A DNA stretch of 64,000 nucleotides from Sycobia sp. Sy_11 (lineage: Eukaryota > Arthropoda > Insecta > Hymenoptera > Epichrysomallidae). Below, piece by piece: positions 51,301 through 63,246 of this stretch. The stretch spans positions 2,895,001 through 2,959,000 of the forward strand of contig JACCIC010000021.1 in NCBI GenBank assembly GCA_018907035.1. Direction: 5' to 3'. The number at the start of each line of letters is the position of its first letter. Position 1 is the stretch's first letter. The position numbers and the translations under genes were made by a program. The notes beneath the pieces were generated by a model, which had not been told where the DNA came from, did no database searches, and was given only the letters and a program-made list of their open reading frames with translations.

Positions 51301-52264
51301 AAACATTATAATAATTAGTTGCTAATTCCTAAACTCCTTACTCATTGAATCAGTTTTTTTCGGTGAAACATGTTTAGCCCGTATTATTTATAAGTTTAAT
51401 ATGAAGAATTTTTTAGTCAATTTCAAAATATCAGTAACAAATAAATAAATTATTGGTAGAAGGATTTTATTTTAAATTTTAATTCGGTCAAATCCCCATT
51501 AGGTTCGACAAAGTATACATTCAATCAACTATCCATTCGGTCACATCTCCATTCGGAAAAATGTATCTTCGGCCAAACGGTTATCTATGAAGCGTCCCTG
51601 AATCTATTGCTTTGATAAATTCGACATTTTTTGAACATGCGAGAATGAGAGCGTTATTTTCTAGCGATCCTAAAATGTACGCAATTATTTGAGGTTTTCT
51701 AAATTCACATAAATGATTAACTAAGCCATTGCAATCAAACAGTTTAATTAAATTATTTGCATTGATAAACTGTAATGAGAAAATTGACGATAAGATTAAG
51801 CTCGGACGTTATACTTCGCTAATTTTAAATGGCTTACATTTCATTGACAGCAAATAATATAATAATTCTATATTTGGATATATCAATTTTATTAAATTGA
51901 TTAATAAATTTGCACAGTTAGCAAAAAATCATTCACAAGTCTTTGATTATTTCAGTATTTTAATATAATATTCACTTCTTTTATCGTGTATATAGTAGGA
52001 GTATTTGTGAAATTAGTATTCGCTTTGATCTTTCTTGATAATGATTCAATTTTATCCTAATTCTTATCATACATTAATGACGTTTAAAAATAATTCGCGT
52101 TATATTGAACTTATAGATTTAAATGGAACTACATATTGGTAAATTAATAATATTTGTGAAAGTAAGGGGGAAGCGTCATATTTCATGTACACACCTTTTA
52201 TTCCAAAAACATTTTACGTTTAATTCTTATACAAACTTTTCGTGATCTTTCTACAATTTATACG

Positions 52265-52312
<48 letters not shown>

Positions 52313-52438
52313 TCGTTGTTTCTGAAAATTCGTAAATAGAGTTTTCGTACATTCGCCTCGATATATTTTACAGTGCTAATTATCTATTATACAGGTAACG
52401 CGTGTTTACATATTACAAAGGTAGACATTCGAGTGTCT

Positions 52439-52525
<87 letters not shown>

Positions 52526-53713
52526 TAATAATAATAAAAATAATAATAATAATTAATAATAATCTCGCCAATTATGGTAATTTACTTAAATCTACGTGTA
52601 ATGTAAAATATATTTTCGCCGTGAGATTCGTCTGATCGAAATTTGCATTTAACCGCAATGCAAAATAAAACAACCGATTTCTCTTCGTTTTCAGCGTTTC
52701 TATCATTATTTCGTTGCTAATAAATGCTATATTATATATATATATATATTTATTTAAAAAAAAAATAATTAACGATTTAACTTCTCCCGAATTCGAATAA
52801 CACTTCTTCGCGTTTCAATGCGAGTTCTTATAAAAGTTAATCTATACAGCCATATATAAAGTATATATATATCTTTTTTTTTCTTAAAAAAACATAATAC
52901 GCTGTTTTATTATTCATAAGTTTTCTTCCTGAGAAAATATATATATTTCTGAAGATATATATAGTTATATATCTTTTTTCCAAACAAAGTTTCTGAAACA
53001 TCATAGTTATACATCACCGGAATATTCTTCGAATTTTTTAATAAAATCTTCGCCTGGTGACAAATTACTATGGAAAAAAAAATAAAAAAAAACAAACGTC
53101 TTTCCCATCAATACTGAGCAGCACAAGATACGAACCGACGTCGAACGACAATCAAAATCCACGCACATCTTTATACGAATAACGAATCGCGCGCATAGGT
53201 ACATTAATTTTTTTTGTAAATCACATCCCAACCGATTCGTTCGACCAAGCCAATGACAAAAAAAAAAAAAATTTATTTTCTCTCCCCCCCCTCCTCACCA
53301 TCCCCGTCTCTATGATTCCAGGCGGCCTCCAGCTCTCGGGCAATCCCCTCGAGTGCGACTGCGAGATAGCCTGGCTGTCGCTCTGGCTGCGGCGCTGGCT
53401 GCGCGAGGCCCGCCAGATTCACACGGCCTCGCAGTCGGACGCGCGCGAGCTGCGCAGCCTGGCCGGCCGGGCGGTCTGCACCGACGCGACGACCGCGACG
53501 ACGACGCAGCTGCAGCAGCGGCACCAGCAGCAGCAGCAGCAGCAGCACCAGTACGCGGCGGACGGCAGCAGGGCGCTGCTGAACCTCGGGGCGCCGCCCG
53601 CGAGCACGGCCTGCCAGGCCTCGGCCCTGAGCGCGGCCAAGGCCCGGGGCGCCGCGGCGCCCCTGCTCCTCGGCCTGGCGACGCTCGCGGCCCTCGCGCC
53701 GCTGCCGCGATAG
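41410..53713 (+). CDS. Chaoptin-like secreted leucine-rich-repeat protein, probable GPI anchor
   Basis: Complete gene of eleven coding exons: join(41410..41593, 42725..42872, 43251..43361, 44316..44734, 44871..45341, 46493..47084, 47635..47831, 48394..48706, 49365..49806, 50146..50662, 53322..53713). All phases agree, giving 1261 residues. A signal peptide (hydrophobic 8-23, cleavage likely near 24-26) is followed by a Cys-rich LRR cap (C29, C35, C37, C52), then roughly a thousand residues of 24-residue LRR units of the LxxLxLxxN type. A C-terminal cap (NPLECDCEIAW, C1143/C1145, partner C1184) follows, then a short polyGln/His stretch and a hydrophobic end (1241-1259) typical of GPI attachment signals. 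This architecture is that of insect chaoptin-type adhesion/matrix proteins; chaoptin itself, artichoke and related LRR proteins are not distinguishable by eye. Likely extracellular adhesion or matrix role. ATG at 41410 is first; a second lies two codons on. Confidence 0.93.
41594..42724 (+). other. LRR gene intron 1
   Basis: 1.1 kb, AT-rich, with poly-A near 42185-42199 and a TTTA run near 42677-42700. No gene seen. Confidence 0.85.
42725..42872 (+). CDS. LRR gene coding exon 2
   Basis: Residues 62-110, first LRR units (VEVLGLVSNRLMSIGDKSL). Acceptor TTTCAG, donor CT followed by GTAAGT. Confidence 0.93.
42873..43250 (+). other. LRR gene intron 2
   Basis: 0.38 kb, AT-rich, with a T-run at about 43009-43029. 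Nothing else seen. Confidence 0.85.
43251..43361 (+). CDS. LRR gene coding exon 3
   Basis: Residues 111-147. One clear LRR (LHSLDLSYNSLEEIPLAALR) and the start of the next. Acceptor TTGCAG, donor AG followed by GTACGG. Confidence 0.93.
43362..44315 (+). other. LRR gene intron 3
   Basis: 0.95 kb, AT-rich. An overlapping plus-strand open frame from 44211 is a shadow of exon 4. No further feature. Confidence 0.85.
44316..44734 (+). CDS. LRR gene coding exon 4
   Basis: Residues 148-287, GC-rich, about six LRR units (for example LVWLNLDNNNVAELAEDALP). Acceptor CTCGCAG, donor G followed by GTGATT. Confidence 0.94.
44766..44797. repeat. CT dinucleotide array
   Basis: 32 bp in the 136-bp LRR gene intron 4, so it makes up about a quarter of that intron. 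Confidence 0.97.
44871..45341 (+). CDS. LRR gene coding exon 5
   Basis: Residues 288-444, about six LRR units (LEYLNLENNELGELPRAVAP). Acceptor TTCCAG. The donor GTTGTA is weaker, but the open frame ends soon after and phase with exon 6 is exact. Confidence 0.93.
45342..46492 (+). other. LRR gene intron 5 with diverged duplication
   Basis: 1.15 kb. The region from about 45550 to 46400 holds two diverged direct copies offset by about 390 bp, plus repeated short motifs resembling TATCCGAAT and GGATATTC. Confidence 0.8.
45553..46330. repeat. Diverged tandem duplication, unit about 390 bp
   Basis: Matching pairs found at a constant offset: AGATAATCC near 45553 with GGATAATTC near 45946; GATCAAATGGATAG near 45737 with GATCAACTGAACGG near 46125; GAATTAATATTAA near 45796 with the same 13 bases near 46185. 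Similarity between pairs is partial, so the duplication is old. Confidence 0.55.
46493..47084 (+). CDS. LRR gene coding exon 6
   Basis: Residues 445-641, the largest exon, about eight LRR units (LRYLNLESNRLHYLPERVF). Acceptor ACCCAG, donor AG followed by GTATGG. Confidence 0.94.
47085..47634 (+). other. LRR gene intron 6
   Basis: 0.55 kb of AT-rich sequence with no recognisable feature. Confidence 0.85.
47635..47831 (+). CDS. LRR gene coding exon 7
   Basis: Residues 642-707. LRR units with several N-glycosylation sequons (NVSYN, NLTRL, NLTHL). Less GC-rich than neighbouring exons. Acceptor CTACAG, donor G followed by GTATTG. Confidence 0.93.
47832..48393 (+). other. LRR gene intron 7
   Basis: 0.56 kb, AT-rich, ending with a TA repeat (48329-48373) about 20 bp before the exon 8 acceptor. 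Confidence 0.85.
48394..48706 (+). CDS. LRR gene coding exon 8
   Basis: Residues 708-811, four LRR units (LDSLNLRDNRIESLRKQSF). The acceptor CACCAG follows a TA repeat (48329-48373); donor AG followed by GTTTCT. Confidence 0.93.
48707..49364 (+). other. LRR gene intron 8
   Basis: 0.66 kb of AT-rich sequence with no recognisable feature. Confidence 0.85.
49365..49806 (+). CDS. LRR gene coding exon 9
   Basis: Residues 812-959, about six LRR units in AT-richer codons (LLALNVSQNHIRTNFKEVF). Acceptor TTTTAG, donor GTAATT, phase 0. Confidence 0.93.
49807..50145 (+). other. LRR gene intron 9
   Basis: 0.34 kb of AT-rich sequence. Nothing beyond splice signals. Confidence 0.85.
50146..50662 (+). 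CDS. LRR gene coding exon 10
   Basis: Residues 960-1131, degenerate LRR units toward the end of the solenoid (LTLDLRNNHINELSPSVIYG). Acceptor ATTAG, donor G followed by GTTTGT. Confidence 0.93.
50663..53321 (+). other. LRR gene intron 10
   Basis: 2.66 kb, the longest intron of the gene, AT-rich, with two AAT arrays (52268-52311 and 52440-52563) and a strong C/T acceptor tract at 53279-53321. No other gene seen. Confidence 0.85.
52440..52563. repeat. AAT trinucleotide array
   Basis: About 120 bp with few interruptions in LRR gene intron 10; a shorter one of about 44 bp lies at 52268-52311. Confidence 0.96.
53322..53713 (+). CDS. LRR gene coding exon 11 (C-cap, polyGln, GPI signal)
   Basis: Residues 1132-1261 and stop TAG. 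Cysteine cap ECDCEIAWLSLWLRRWLREA, then Gln/His-rich TQLQQRHQQQQQQQHQ encoded mainly by CAG, then an Ala/Leu hydrophobic tail with no basic stop-transfer end. Very GC-rich. The acceptor TTCCAG follows a long C/T tract. The 2.66-kb preceding intron is the longest of the gene. Confidence 0.92.
53507..53551 (+). repeat. CAG-rich triplet run coding polyGln/His
   Basis: Encodes residues 1194-1208 (seven consecutive Gln flanked by His). CAG triplets dominate, so length variation between individuals is likely. Confidence 0.85.
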
Positions 53714-54579
53714 TCGCGCTGATGGCGTCGGGGAGGGATCGTTCGACGCCGGCCCTCCGTGGTTCTCGGCTCGCTCGCAAATTTCGGAAATTTTCCGCTC
53801 TGCCACGCGAGTATCGCGCGCGGATTTTTTTTCTTCTTATCTCGATTCGTCGTTCGGCGCCGATGATAAGCTGTCCTTTGTTTCTCGACAAGGAGACCGA
53901 TGTAATTCGACGCGCGTTTATAAAGAAAAAGGGCAAAAAATTTTTTTTTACATTCAAACTTGCTCCGCGTGTGACTCTTTTGTAGTATTTATGATTTCAT
54001 CTGTTTGTTTTTCAATTTACAAAGCTGTTTTTGTAGTGACAGTTGTTTTTTCTTTCTTCGTTCAACCCCAATATATATATATATATATGCGTGTGCGTGT
54101 GTGTAAAGGATATCGTGATCGGAGCAAGAAATGAAAATAGAACATTTTTTCGGAGCCTCTCTTTACATAACAATATTACGGTCCGTTTCAACTTTTCGGC
54201 GCATTAATCGCGTTCTCGATACCTCCGCGGAGTTTCCATTTATAGTTCAATAAATTATGTAAAAAAGAAATAGAGGACGCCCTATTTCCTCTCCACCTCT
54301 CTCTCTCTCTCTAGTTTCTCATCCGTTGGCAAAAGACGCGCATACAGTAACGTAATCGTCGTGCAATAATAAAATCTGAGCCCTTCGTCTAGAATCGTCG
54401 ATCGACACTTTCTTTGCGTTGAAACACGAGTAGAACGAGGGAGGAGAGGGGGAGCGGCGTTTTTCATAAAAAAAGAGAAGACAAAGTAAACAAAAAAAAA
54501 AAAAAAAAAAACAAAAAAATAACCCCGCGGCCATGAAAGAGAGGAATGTAATTTATATAGACGCGGATGGGAAGACAGC
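53714..54579. other. Convergent 3' region between LRR gene and chitinase
   Basis: 866 bp between the two stop codons, shared by the 3' UTRs of opposite-strand genes. Contains an AATAAA for the plus-strand gene (54249-54254), a CT repeat (54297-54312) and an A-run (54491-54510). No canonical AATAAA was found for the minus-strand gene; TATAAA-like variants exist. Confidence 0.7.
54249..54254 (+). terminator. Candidate polyadenylation signal of the LRR gene
   Basis: AATAAA about 536 bases past the TAG stop. It is the first canonical signal on the plus strand after the stop that I see. Confidence 0.5.
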
Positions 54580-54788
54580 TCAGACGGGCGGCGCCTGCGT
54601 GTGCTGGAGGCAGCCCTCGACGTTCTCCGGCCAGTCGCAGACGTTCTCGTTCGGATTAAAGACGAGATTTACCGGGCAGGGCATGTGATGCTTGCGCTCG
54701 CCCTCGCACATGTAGTACATCGTGCAGTCGATCTTGTCCGGATGATAGGAGATGTGGTTGTCCTCCTCCTCGCACGTCACCTCGTTCG
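54580..54788 (-). CDS. Cht7: Chitinase exon h (CBM14 and stop)
   Basis: Visible residues 391-459 and stop TGA at 54582-54580. A peritrophin-A type chitin-binding domain with six cysteines in the usual spacing and the aromatic YYMC block, ending HTQAPPV. Acceptor TTCCAG. Confidence 0.96.
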
Positions 54789-57700
54789 CTGGAATTTCAT
54801 TGTTATTATTATTATTTATTTATGATAAGTTTCAATGAGAGTTTTGTTTTAGGTTTTTTTTTTTTTTTTTTTTTGAATTCGTAAACAGAAAATGCCGGAG
54901 ATAAAAAGAGAGAAGAGAGAGAAATAAACGATTTACGGCCTAATATTTAGTAAGAGGTATTGGTATTATAGGCCTACAGTCAAAATGCCGTGCGTGTTTT
55001 GGTTATTCTAGTAAAAAAATGGCGAGGTATTAAAAGACTTCTTTATCATAAATATGAAATATTGCCAGACTTTGTCAAGCTATCAATGTTTTAGATTAGG
55101 ATTTTTGATAAAATCTGAAAACAATCGATGGGGAATGGAAAATATTGGCTCAATTTTCCAAACAAACAAAAAAAAAAAATGAAATAGTTTAGAAAAAAAT
55201 TTAGAATGGACTTCAGCCGGGGGCAGTCCAAAAATTTCCAGATATCGCCAAAAATTTTTAACTCTGCTAAATGCTCCCAGATTTTGGCAGCCTCTGTCAC
55301 AGTTGACGTGATTTGACCAGGTATTCCCAATGGGCATTTTCAAAAATGTTTGGCAATGTTATGGCAAAATATCTTTTCACTAAAGTTGAAATTTATGCAT
55401 TATTAAATGAATATAGTTGGACTTTGAATCTTATTTGTTTAGTTATTTGTTGTTTCAGTCAACGAGGAAAGATCTTTTTATATAAGATATAGCGAATGTA
55501 TTTTAGAGAGGCCAACGAACTCAATTTATCATTCGAACTGCTATAATTTGTTAAGGATACTAATTTTCAGTATCATTGATTGAAAGAAATGAATTTTTTT
55601 TTCTCGTTGAAACCATCAAAGTATTTTAATAATAAGACAATGCAGTTTTAACAAAAGACCGAAAAAATCCTTTCTTAACTGTTTCATAAGATACAACAGG
55701 CCGAATATTGTATAAAGAAAGATAATAATTCTAGCGAGGCTGTAATAAATTGATCTGTATAGTTAAATACTTTGTTTACGACAGTTTTCAGTTATTTGCA
55801 TCGGTAAGACATTTTAGAAACAATTATAAATGCTTCTTTATAAATAAAATAATTATACGTGTAAATAATATATGAGTGAAACCTTGAAAATTATACAATG
55901 AACTTTTTACAGACTACGTTTGTTACTAGTATTTAGACGAAATCGATATATTATATATATATAAGAATTGTATAGTTTAATTAATTGGTCAATTAGCCGT
56001 TAATATTTTATAATTTTATAATTTTCTTGTCATGTCGAATAGGCGTTAATTAATCATTGGAATGGTCCTAAAAGTATCATCGAACTCTGTCCTATACGTA
56101 GCTTTTAAATCCTTTTTACAATTGTCATAATTTTATAAGACGATCCGCCGTTCGTAGAAAACACGATAGATATATCAATCATTTATCAAAGTAGTATTTC
56201 CGAAATCGCATACGAATCAACAAATAAATATACAAAGTTTGTTAAAAAAAAGAAATTGTGTCTTTTATTTTTTTAATTTGCGACTTGTCACATATTATTT
56301 TTTACAAACTCTATGATTATAGCCATTATATTTATATATTAATATATTTTGTTACGATGATCTGATATATTATTGTAATAAAATTTTTTCTTTCATTGTA
56401 TTTTTATTACATATATACATGCACTCTTGGCAATTGAATACTGCATTCTAAGCGATGAGCGAGTAGAGACGGATATTAGCAAAATGTTTTATATCGACTC
56501 AATAAAAAATACGTGTATACACTCACGGTCTTTGGTGGTGTATTTGCCGCCGCGCACGTTGTTCTCGTACGGGCCCTCGTACTCGAGCTTCACCGAGTAG
56601 TCGAGCAGGTCCTTCTTCATTGCCTTGATCAGGGGGAACTTGCCGTTGCCGCAGGACCCCTTGAAGTCGTCCATGTCCACGGACCAGATCATGATGCCTC
56701 CGAAGCCCTCCTCCTTCAGCCAACTCATCTGCGGAAGGTTTTTGGTTTTTGTTTTTTTTTTTTTTTTTTTTATCATAATTTTAATTGACATTTTCTTAGA
56801 ATTGTAGTAATTATTTGATTTATTGTACGATTGGCTATTCAGTGGATTCGGTATGGGGATTATTTGGAAATGCAGTAATGGAATGTTTATAAAGTATAGA
56901 AGGGCATTATTTGGAATACAGGGTCTGAGCGAATGTAGAACATTAGTTAAAACTAATTGACTTAATATCATATAAATTAAGAGAACTTTTTTTTCTAATA
57001 TAAGATATCTATTTCAATTCCCATTGCTGCGCTTCTTTGTGCAACAATAAAATCAATGAAAACCTATATTTAAACAAAGTTGATACGTTAAAGAAGCTGG
57101 CTTTTCTCCGTGTACTATTTCAAAACTGCCTTTTAATAGAAAATATTGCAGTATAAAATAAGACTGCAGCAGTTTTTTTTTTCACGCATTAAAAACAATG
57201 TTTTGTAGAATTTTACGTCATACAACGTATAGGTAAGCGTCAAGAATTTACCTTGTTGTCGAGACTTCTCTCGTCGTCGAAACCGACCCACTGATCGTCC
57301 CGATAGGCGAATGGAACTTGCTGCTCGCTGTCCCAAACCAACGTCGTGTTATCTTCGTTAAGGAAAGTGCACACCTATATATGGAAAATTGGGGTCGAAT
57401 TAGCGATTCGTCTATTATTATTACATTAGACGTATCTGTGTCGAATATAAGTGTTCGAGATTATACTCGACGGGCTATCGACTGCTCTACGATACCGATT
57501 GAGTAAAATGAGCGCTGATTTTAACGATAGAGTATAGGTAACAGTTGGAATTGATCAAATTCCGTACTGTAAGCTTGACTTTTATTCGTATTTATTTTGA
57601 ATTGCTAAAAGGTTTCGAGCAAATTCATTAACTGGCGTGAAAACGAAAATCTTTTGAAGGATTTATAGCTAAAAATTGTAAATCAATTTTTAAGAAGGTT

Positions 57701-59535
57701 CTTATTTTTACATCCCTTAATCAATTTCTTTGAAACTTTTTAATAATATCGAATATGCGCAAACAAAGGAAAATATTAACTAAGATTTACAATAAATTAA
57801 TGGTTACGTATGATATTGTTAAAAACAGGGTACTTTCTACTCCATCGGTAAAAAGTTACTTAGACAATCCTTTAAATCGATAATGTTTATAATGTCTTCT
57901 TATTTAATAAACATGAAAATAAACTTTAATTAATTAATAAATAGTTCATTTATAGTTAAAACGAATATCTTAATAAAGCACATAACTGCTCAATTTATCG
58001 AACACTATAGCTTGAACTTATTTTTTTTTCATCGCTTTCTCTAATCTGTTTCAAAACTCCGACATTAGAAAATTTATAGTTTGACCCGTGCAGGCATGGG
58101 ATAAAAATTATACATGTTTAATAGATATGTGTATATATCGTGTGTGTAAAAGTTCGCCGGACGAAATTTACCTCGTAGTAGGAGAGGAAGCCGGGCTCGT
58201 TCGTGAAGTTGCCGGCCGAGCCGCCGCCGGAGGCCGGCGCGCCAATGTCGAATTTCGCCTTGTCGACGAGGGTGAAGGACCTTCCGTACGTCGGCATTCC
58301 GATCATGAGCTTCTCCTTAGGCGCCCCCTGCTTCACCCACTCGCGCGCGCTATAATCCTGGAAAAATTGAGATTGTTTTTATTTTTTTTTTTTTTTTTTT
58401 GGTAATTTACAGCTGTTTATACGTATATACATATACACATTCGTTCTCGATCATGCGATGATTGTGGAAAAGTTTCGCTGGGATATTTTTTTCCCCACTG
58501 TTTCGAGGGTATTTGATATAGGATTGAGGCCTACGATGAGTAGAATTTCGAAGTGGATATAAAGCTGCTGGACGGGCGAGGAGGTTGCGAAAGAAAAAAT
58601 TGACGCAAGAAGAACCTAAAATTGTTAAGTACAATCTATCGTTTTACATATACAGGTGTAGAAATTAGTTCATAATTCATTTATTTGGCGTCCTTGAGGA
58701 ATTATACGATAAAATAATATAAATAAAAATCAAAGTTAACATTTAAAATACAAATGTTTTGAATGATTTATTTTGATAAGAATTTGCTATTAGCAATTTG
58801 TAATCCTAAAATTAAATACACTACGTTATAGCTTCTAATGGTCCAGAAATTTCTTTTAAATGACAAAATCAATTAAAATTCATCCAGCGCTGACGATTCG
58901 AGACATTTTATTCATTTTGCCAATTCTCAAAGTAAATTTCAATATTTTTTAACCTCGCAAAAAATATCTATTAAATAATATTAATAATACCGAAGGCAAC
59001 GCGATTAACAAGTTAATAAATATCCGAGTTATAAATAGTCGATAAAAGGGATTATTAATCAGTTATAAAGTTTAACAACGATCTTTTGTTCGATATCTAA
59101 CCTCGACAAGTAAAGGTCGCATTGCAAGTAGTAAACTGCAGGATCGGACAGATCTTAAGTTGTTGTCAATATTGTATGATGAAACCAGAAGTACATTATA
59201 TGGAATATAAACAAATTTTTTCTACTCTAGATTGAAATCATTTATACCATACTATTTATTAAATACTGTTCTTCTGCTCATGCATCTGAATGAATTCTAA
59301 AAACAATGCAAATACCTTATATTAAATCCATAATCGTATTTATAAAAATCATAATATTAGAGTCAGTGCGAGATTATTGATAACATCAACACGATGTACA
59401 AAATAAATATTGCTAAAGTCGTACCAGAAAACTAATGAAAATGCTAAAGGAATAAGAGAGCGATGTAATATATAAATATTTATTTGTACCTTAGACTTAT
59501 ACTTCAGAATCATTATACACAGTCAAACTAACGGT

Positions 59536-59583
<48 letters not shown>

Positions 59584-60402
59584 CACATTATTTTAAGCAA
59601 TATGATACAAACAATATAAAAATAAAGTATACAATTTTAATGTCTATTTTTTAAATCTGTTCAAAATATCGTTAGGATTTGATATGGTACAAGTTATCAT
59701 GTTTACACGCTTGCACATACAAATTGCCAGTATAGAAACGTATGTTACTACTTAAACATACAATGTATAACGATTAATGTGATAATATATATATATATTT
59801 AATGATTGATTTCGCACTTCAGAGTGAACTAATAGTCTGTTTCATCAATTATTTAAAATCTAACTTTTCATTGACTTGTAAGTAATTTTTATCGTTGGTA
59901 TTGTCATTGCCTTGAGAAGGGACCTAAAATAACCACGTGCCCCGAAACGCAGACAGAGAATTAAATTAAGTTTGTTTTTAGAAATTTAGGAACGATTTTC
60001 TTGGACAATGGAGTCAATCGAGCGCTATTGTTAACATCCTTCAGAGCTTATAATAGAAGAATATTAATCGAGAAAAAGAATTGTTGGTGCATTACGTCAC
60101 ACAGTCGGGGTTGTAAGTTATTTATGTTACGCGTTACGCGACGTGATCCCATCGACAATCTCAATAACCACTATATTATTTATTATAATGAAAAGCCAAA
60201 GTTCGCGCGTGTACCGAATATTTTACGAGGGCCTAAAAGAGTTATTGCATCCTTGCACAATCATTTCGTTAAATCTCATTTTTATATTATATATAGATAT
60301 TCATTTATCAATGCGCGCAAACTTAATTCCCTCATTATTCGCACGCGGCGTATGTAATTTCTTTTTGTCCCGCGCGACGCGCCAGATGCTGCGTAAAACC
60401 GC

Positions 60403-60460
<58 letters not shown>

Positions 60461-60713
60461 TCATATATATATATATATGACCGCGTAAGAATGAGTTTGG
60501 GGACGGTGGGGAGGGAGGGCGCTGGAAGCATGGAGCGAAGCGAGAGGAAGAGAGATAGAGAGAGATGATTTCTTTCCGTCGCGGTTTCGCGACGTTCGCG
60601 TCGTCGTCGCGGCCGTTGCATGCGAAAACGGCTTCGCGCACGGTTCTTCACGCGCATTGACTGTAAATGGCAATTTTATGGTTCGGCGCGAAGAGACAGA
60701 CAGGCAGACAGAT

Positions 60714-60756
<43 letters not shown>

Positions 60757-60876
60757 CTTTTGATTATTTTTTCTTATGCTTCTGTCTATTCTTTATCTTT
60801 CTCCTTCTCTCGTTCGAAAGGGTCGTTGATCATAATATTCAATAATAAGACGGAGGATATCGGCTTCGCGAGATTG

Positions 60877-60930
<54 letters not shown>

Positions 60931-61247
60931 ACTTTTATAAGCAAACGGTGAAAACACTTACCACGGTGAGTTTCTTCTGATAACTGGTGGCGCTTTCTAG
61001 CGGGTACAGGGGACTGTTATGCCCCACCTGCCGCTCCCATTGTCCGTGAAAGTCGTAAGTCATGACATTTATAAAGTCCAAGTATTTAGAAATCTCGGGT
61101 ACGTCGTATCTGCATGAGAAAAAGTCCGTGTTATTTTTTTCTTGCTCTCTTTTCCATTTTTTTCTTTCTTTCCCTTTCTTCCTTTTTTTTGCCTTTTATG
61201 TACGAATTTATCATCGACGCCTTCGAGAGTCTCTCCCTCTCTGGACA

Positions 61248-61281
<34 letters not shown>

Positions 61282-62984
61282 TCGAATCAAAACGACCGTA
61301 ACGTAAAAATTCGTCAAAAAAAAAAAGAAGAAAAATGTTGAAAATTTATTATTTTGCGCATCGATTCGACATTGCGAGATCGCGGGCTCACACGTACCCG
61401 GCAGCGATCGCCTCGAAGCTCGCCGGCACCGCGGCTGACAGGATGAGCTTCGGCTGGCCTGCGCTCTTCGCCTCGCCCTCGAAGGCGACTCTCAGCTCCT
61501 TCAGTAAATTAACGTAGGCCGCGCGATCGTCGGCGCCGCTGCAACGAATAATACGGATTATCAGATCCACCGATTATTTGTAGATTCGGAATTTTGCTAA
61601 TACGATAGGATTGATGGGGGCGATTGATTGGAAAAACTGTTTCCAAATGGGGAGACAGAAGAAAAATCATCATCATTATTATTATTATTATTAAGCATTA
61701 GCTGTGTAAATTGGAAAAAAATTCTATTACAAGGCAGATAATTTCACGTTTTTAGGGCAAAATAATCGTTTTCTTGAATTAGGATATATCCAAGAAAGTA
61801 ATCCTCGGATTGGAATTAGTCGTTCTTGCATTAAGCAAATGCTTTCGTATCAAAGCGATCGTGGAGTTCCTTTTTCCTTTTCTTTTTCTTTTCTTTTCGT
61901 TGTCGGCTACGATAAAATATTTATTCGATAGAAGGAAATTTTTATTCTCATTATGAGCGAGGAAATAAATAATTCAACGGACAAAATAAACGTATCGATA
62001 ATGTAGTATTTATAAAATAGAAAGGAAATGAAACTGGCCGGCAAGATGGGAGAAATTATTACCGCGGATATTCCCAGTCGACATCGAGGCCGTCGAATTT
62101 GTATTCGCGCAGGAAGTCGATGGCCTGGTAAACGAACTGGTTCATCCGGAAAGTGTTGCTGGTGAGTTCCTTGAACGGGGTCGAGCCGAAAGCCCAGCCA
62201 CCGATGGCCAAAAGTATCTGTATAGGTATATGGAAAAGTTTTTTTTAATTCTAGGTATGGATATTAATTGATGTATATTATTTTATTTAAAGCGGTTAAA
62301 TAATATTATATTTGGATCGAAAATTTCGTCAGATTTCGTTAATTTTTACCTTTTATTTGAATCTCTTCTACCTTGCTGTAAAGTATGCAGCAAAATTCAT
62401 CAAATGGCGTATTAACGATTGGAATGTTTAAAAAGTTTTATTTACAATTTTCGTTTGCGAAATTTTAGAAACGCGCTTGTTATTACTTTCTATCGATGTT
62501 TAGACTAGCCGTAAATAAAAAGCAGGATTGACTAAAATTTTCAATAATTAAATATTTACATAAAATATTTCTTAAAACAAATTATTCTCTACTAAATCGG
62601 TAAAAAAAAACTGACTTTGACAGCCCCTTAAAAGACGCGCGTTATACCTAATATTTTGCCTCTTCATACGCGCGAATCATTAAAAATAAGCAACTTGGTA
62701 TTTATTAATGTACAGCGCCTGTTCATACACGTGTATAATCGTAAATTACATTCCTTCGAGAAGCATTATTTTTATATATTTGTACAATTGAAATTTACGA
62801 TTCGACGCGAAAAACATTATGTATAATAAAATAACGGATTATTTATATATATATAAGCGCATATGAAAGCGCAATTCTTTAGCGCGATCAGCCCGAGCAC
62901 TTTCGATATCGTATGGGTGCCATATTATCAGCACACCGGGAGTGAAACTGTTTGACACACTTCTAATGGTATGCATATTTTCCA

Positions 62985-63023
<39 letters not shown>

Positions 63024-63187
63024 GTGTGCATACACTCCCATGCATACACACACCATTACCTCGTAACACATCTGGGTTGCAATTTTTCAACTTTCTCCCG
63101 GTACTATATAATGTGTATATATGTATAGTCGGTGGAATTATTATTTTAGCCGCGCGCGCTACTTCGCTGTGCATATTATATTCGTTC

Positions 63188-63246
<59 letters not shown>

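Noticed and set aside
53353..53985. 210-codon second plus-strand frame and long minus-strand frames over the last LRR exon
   Set aside because: Alternative frames of the GC-rich exon; the frame in phase with the upstream LRR exons has the LRR cap and is the real one.
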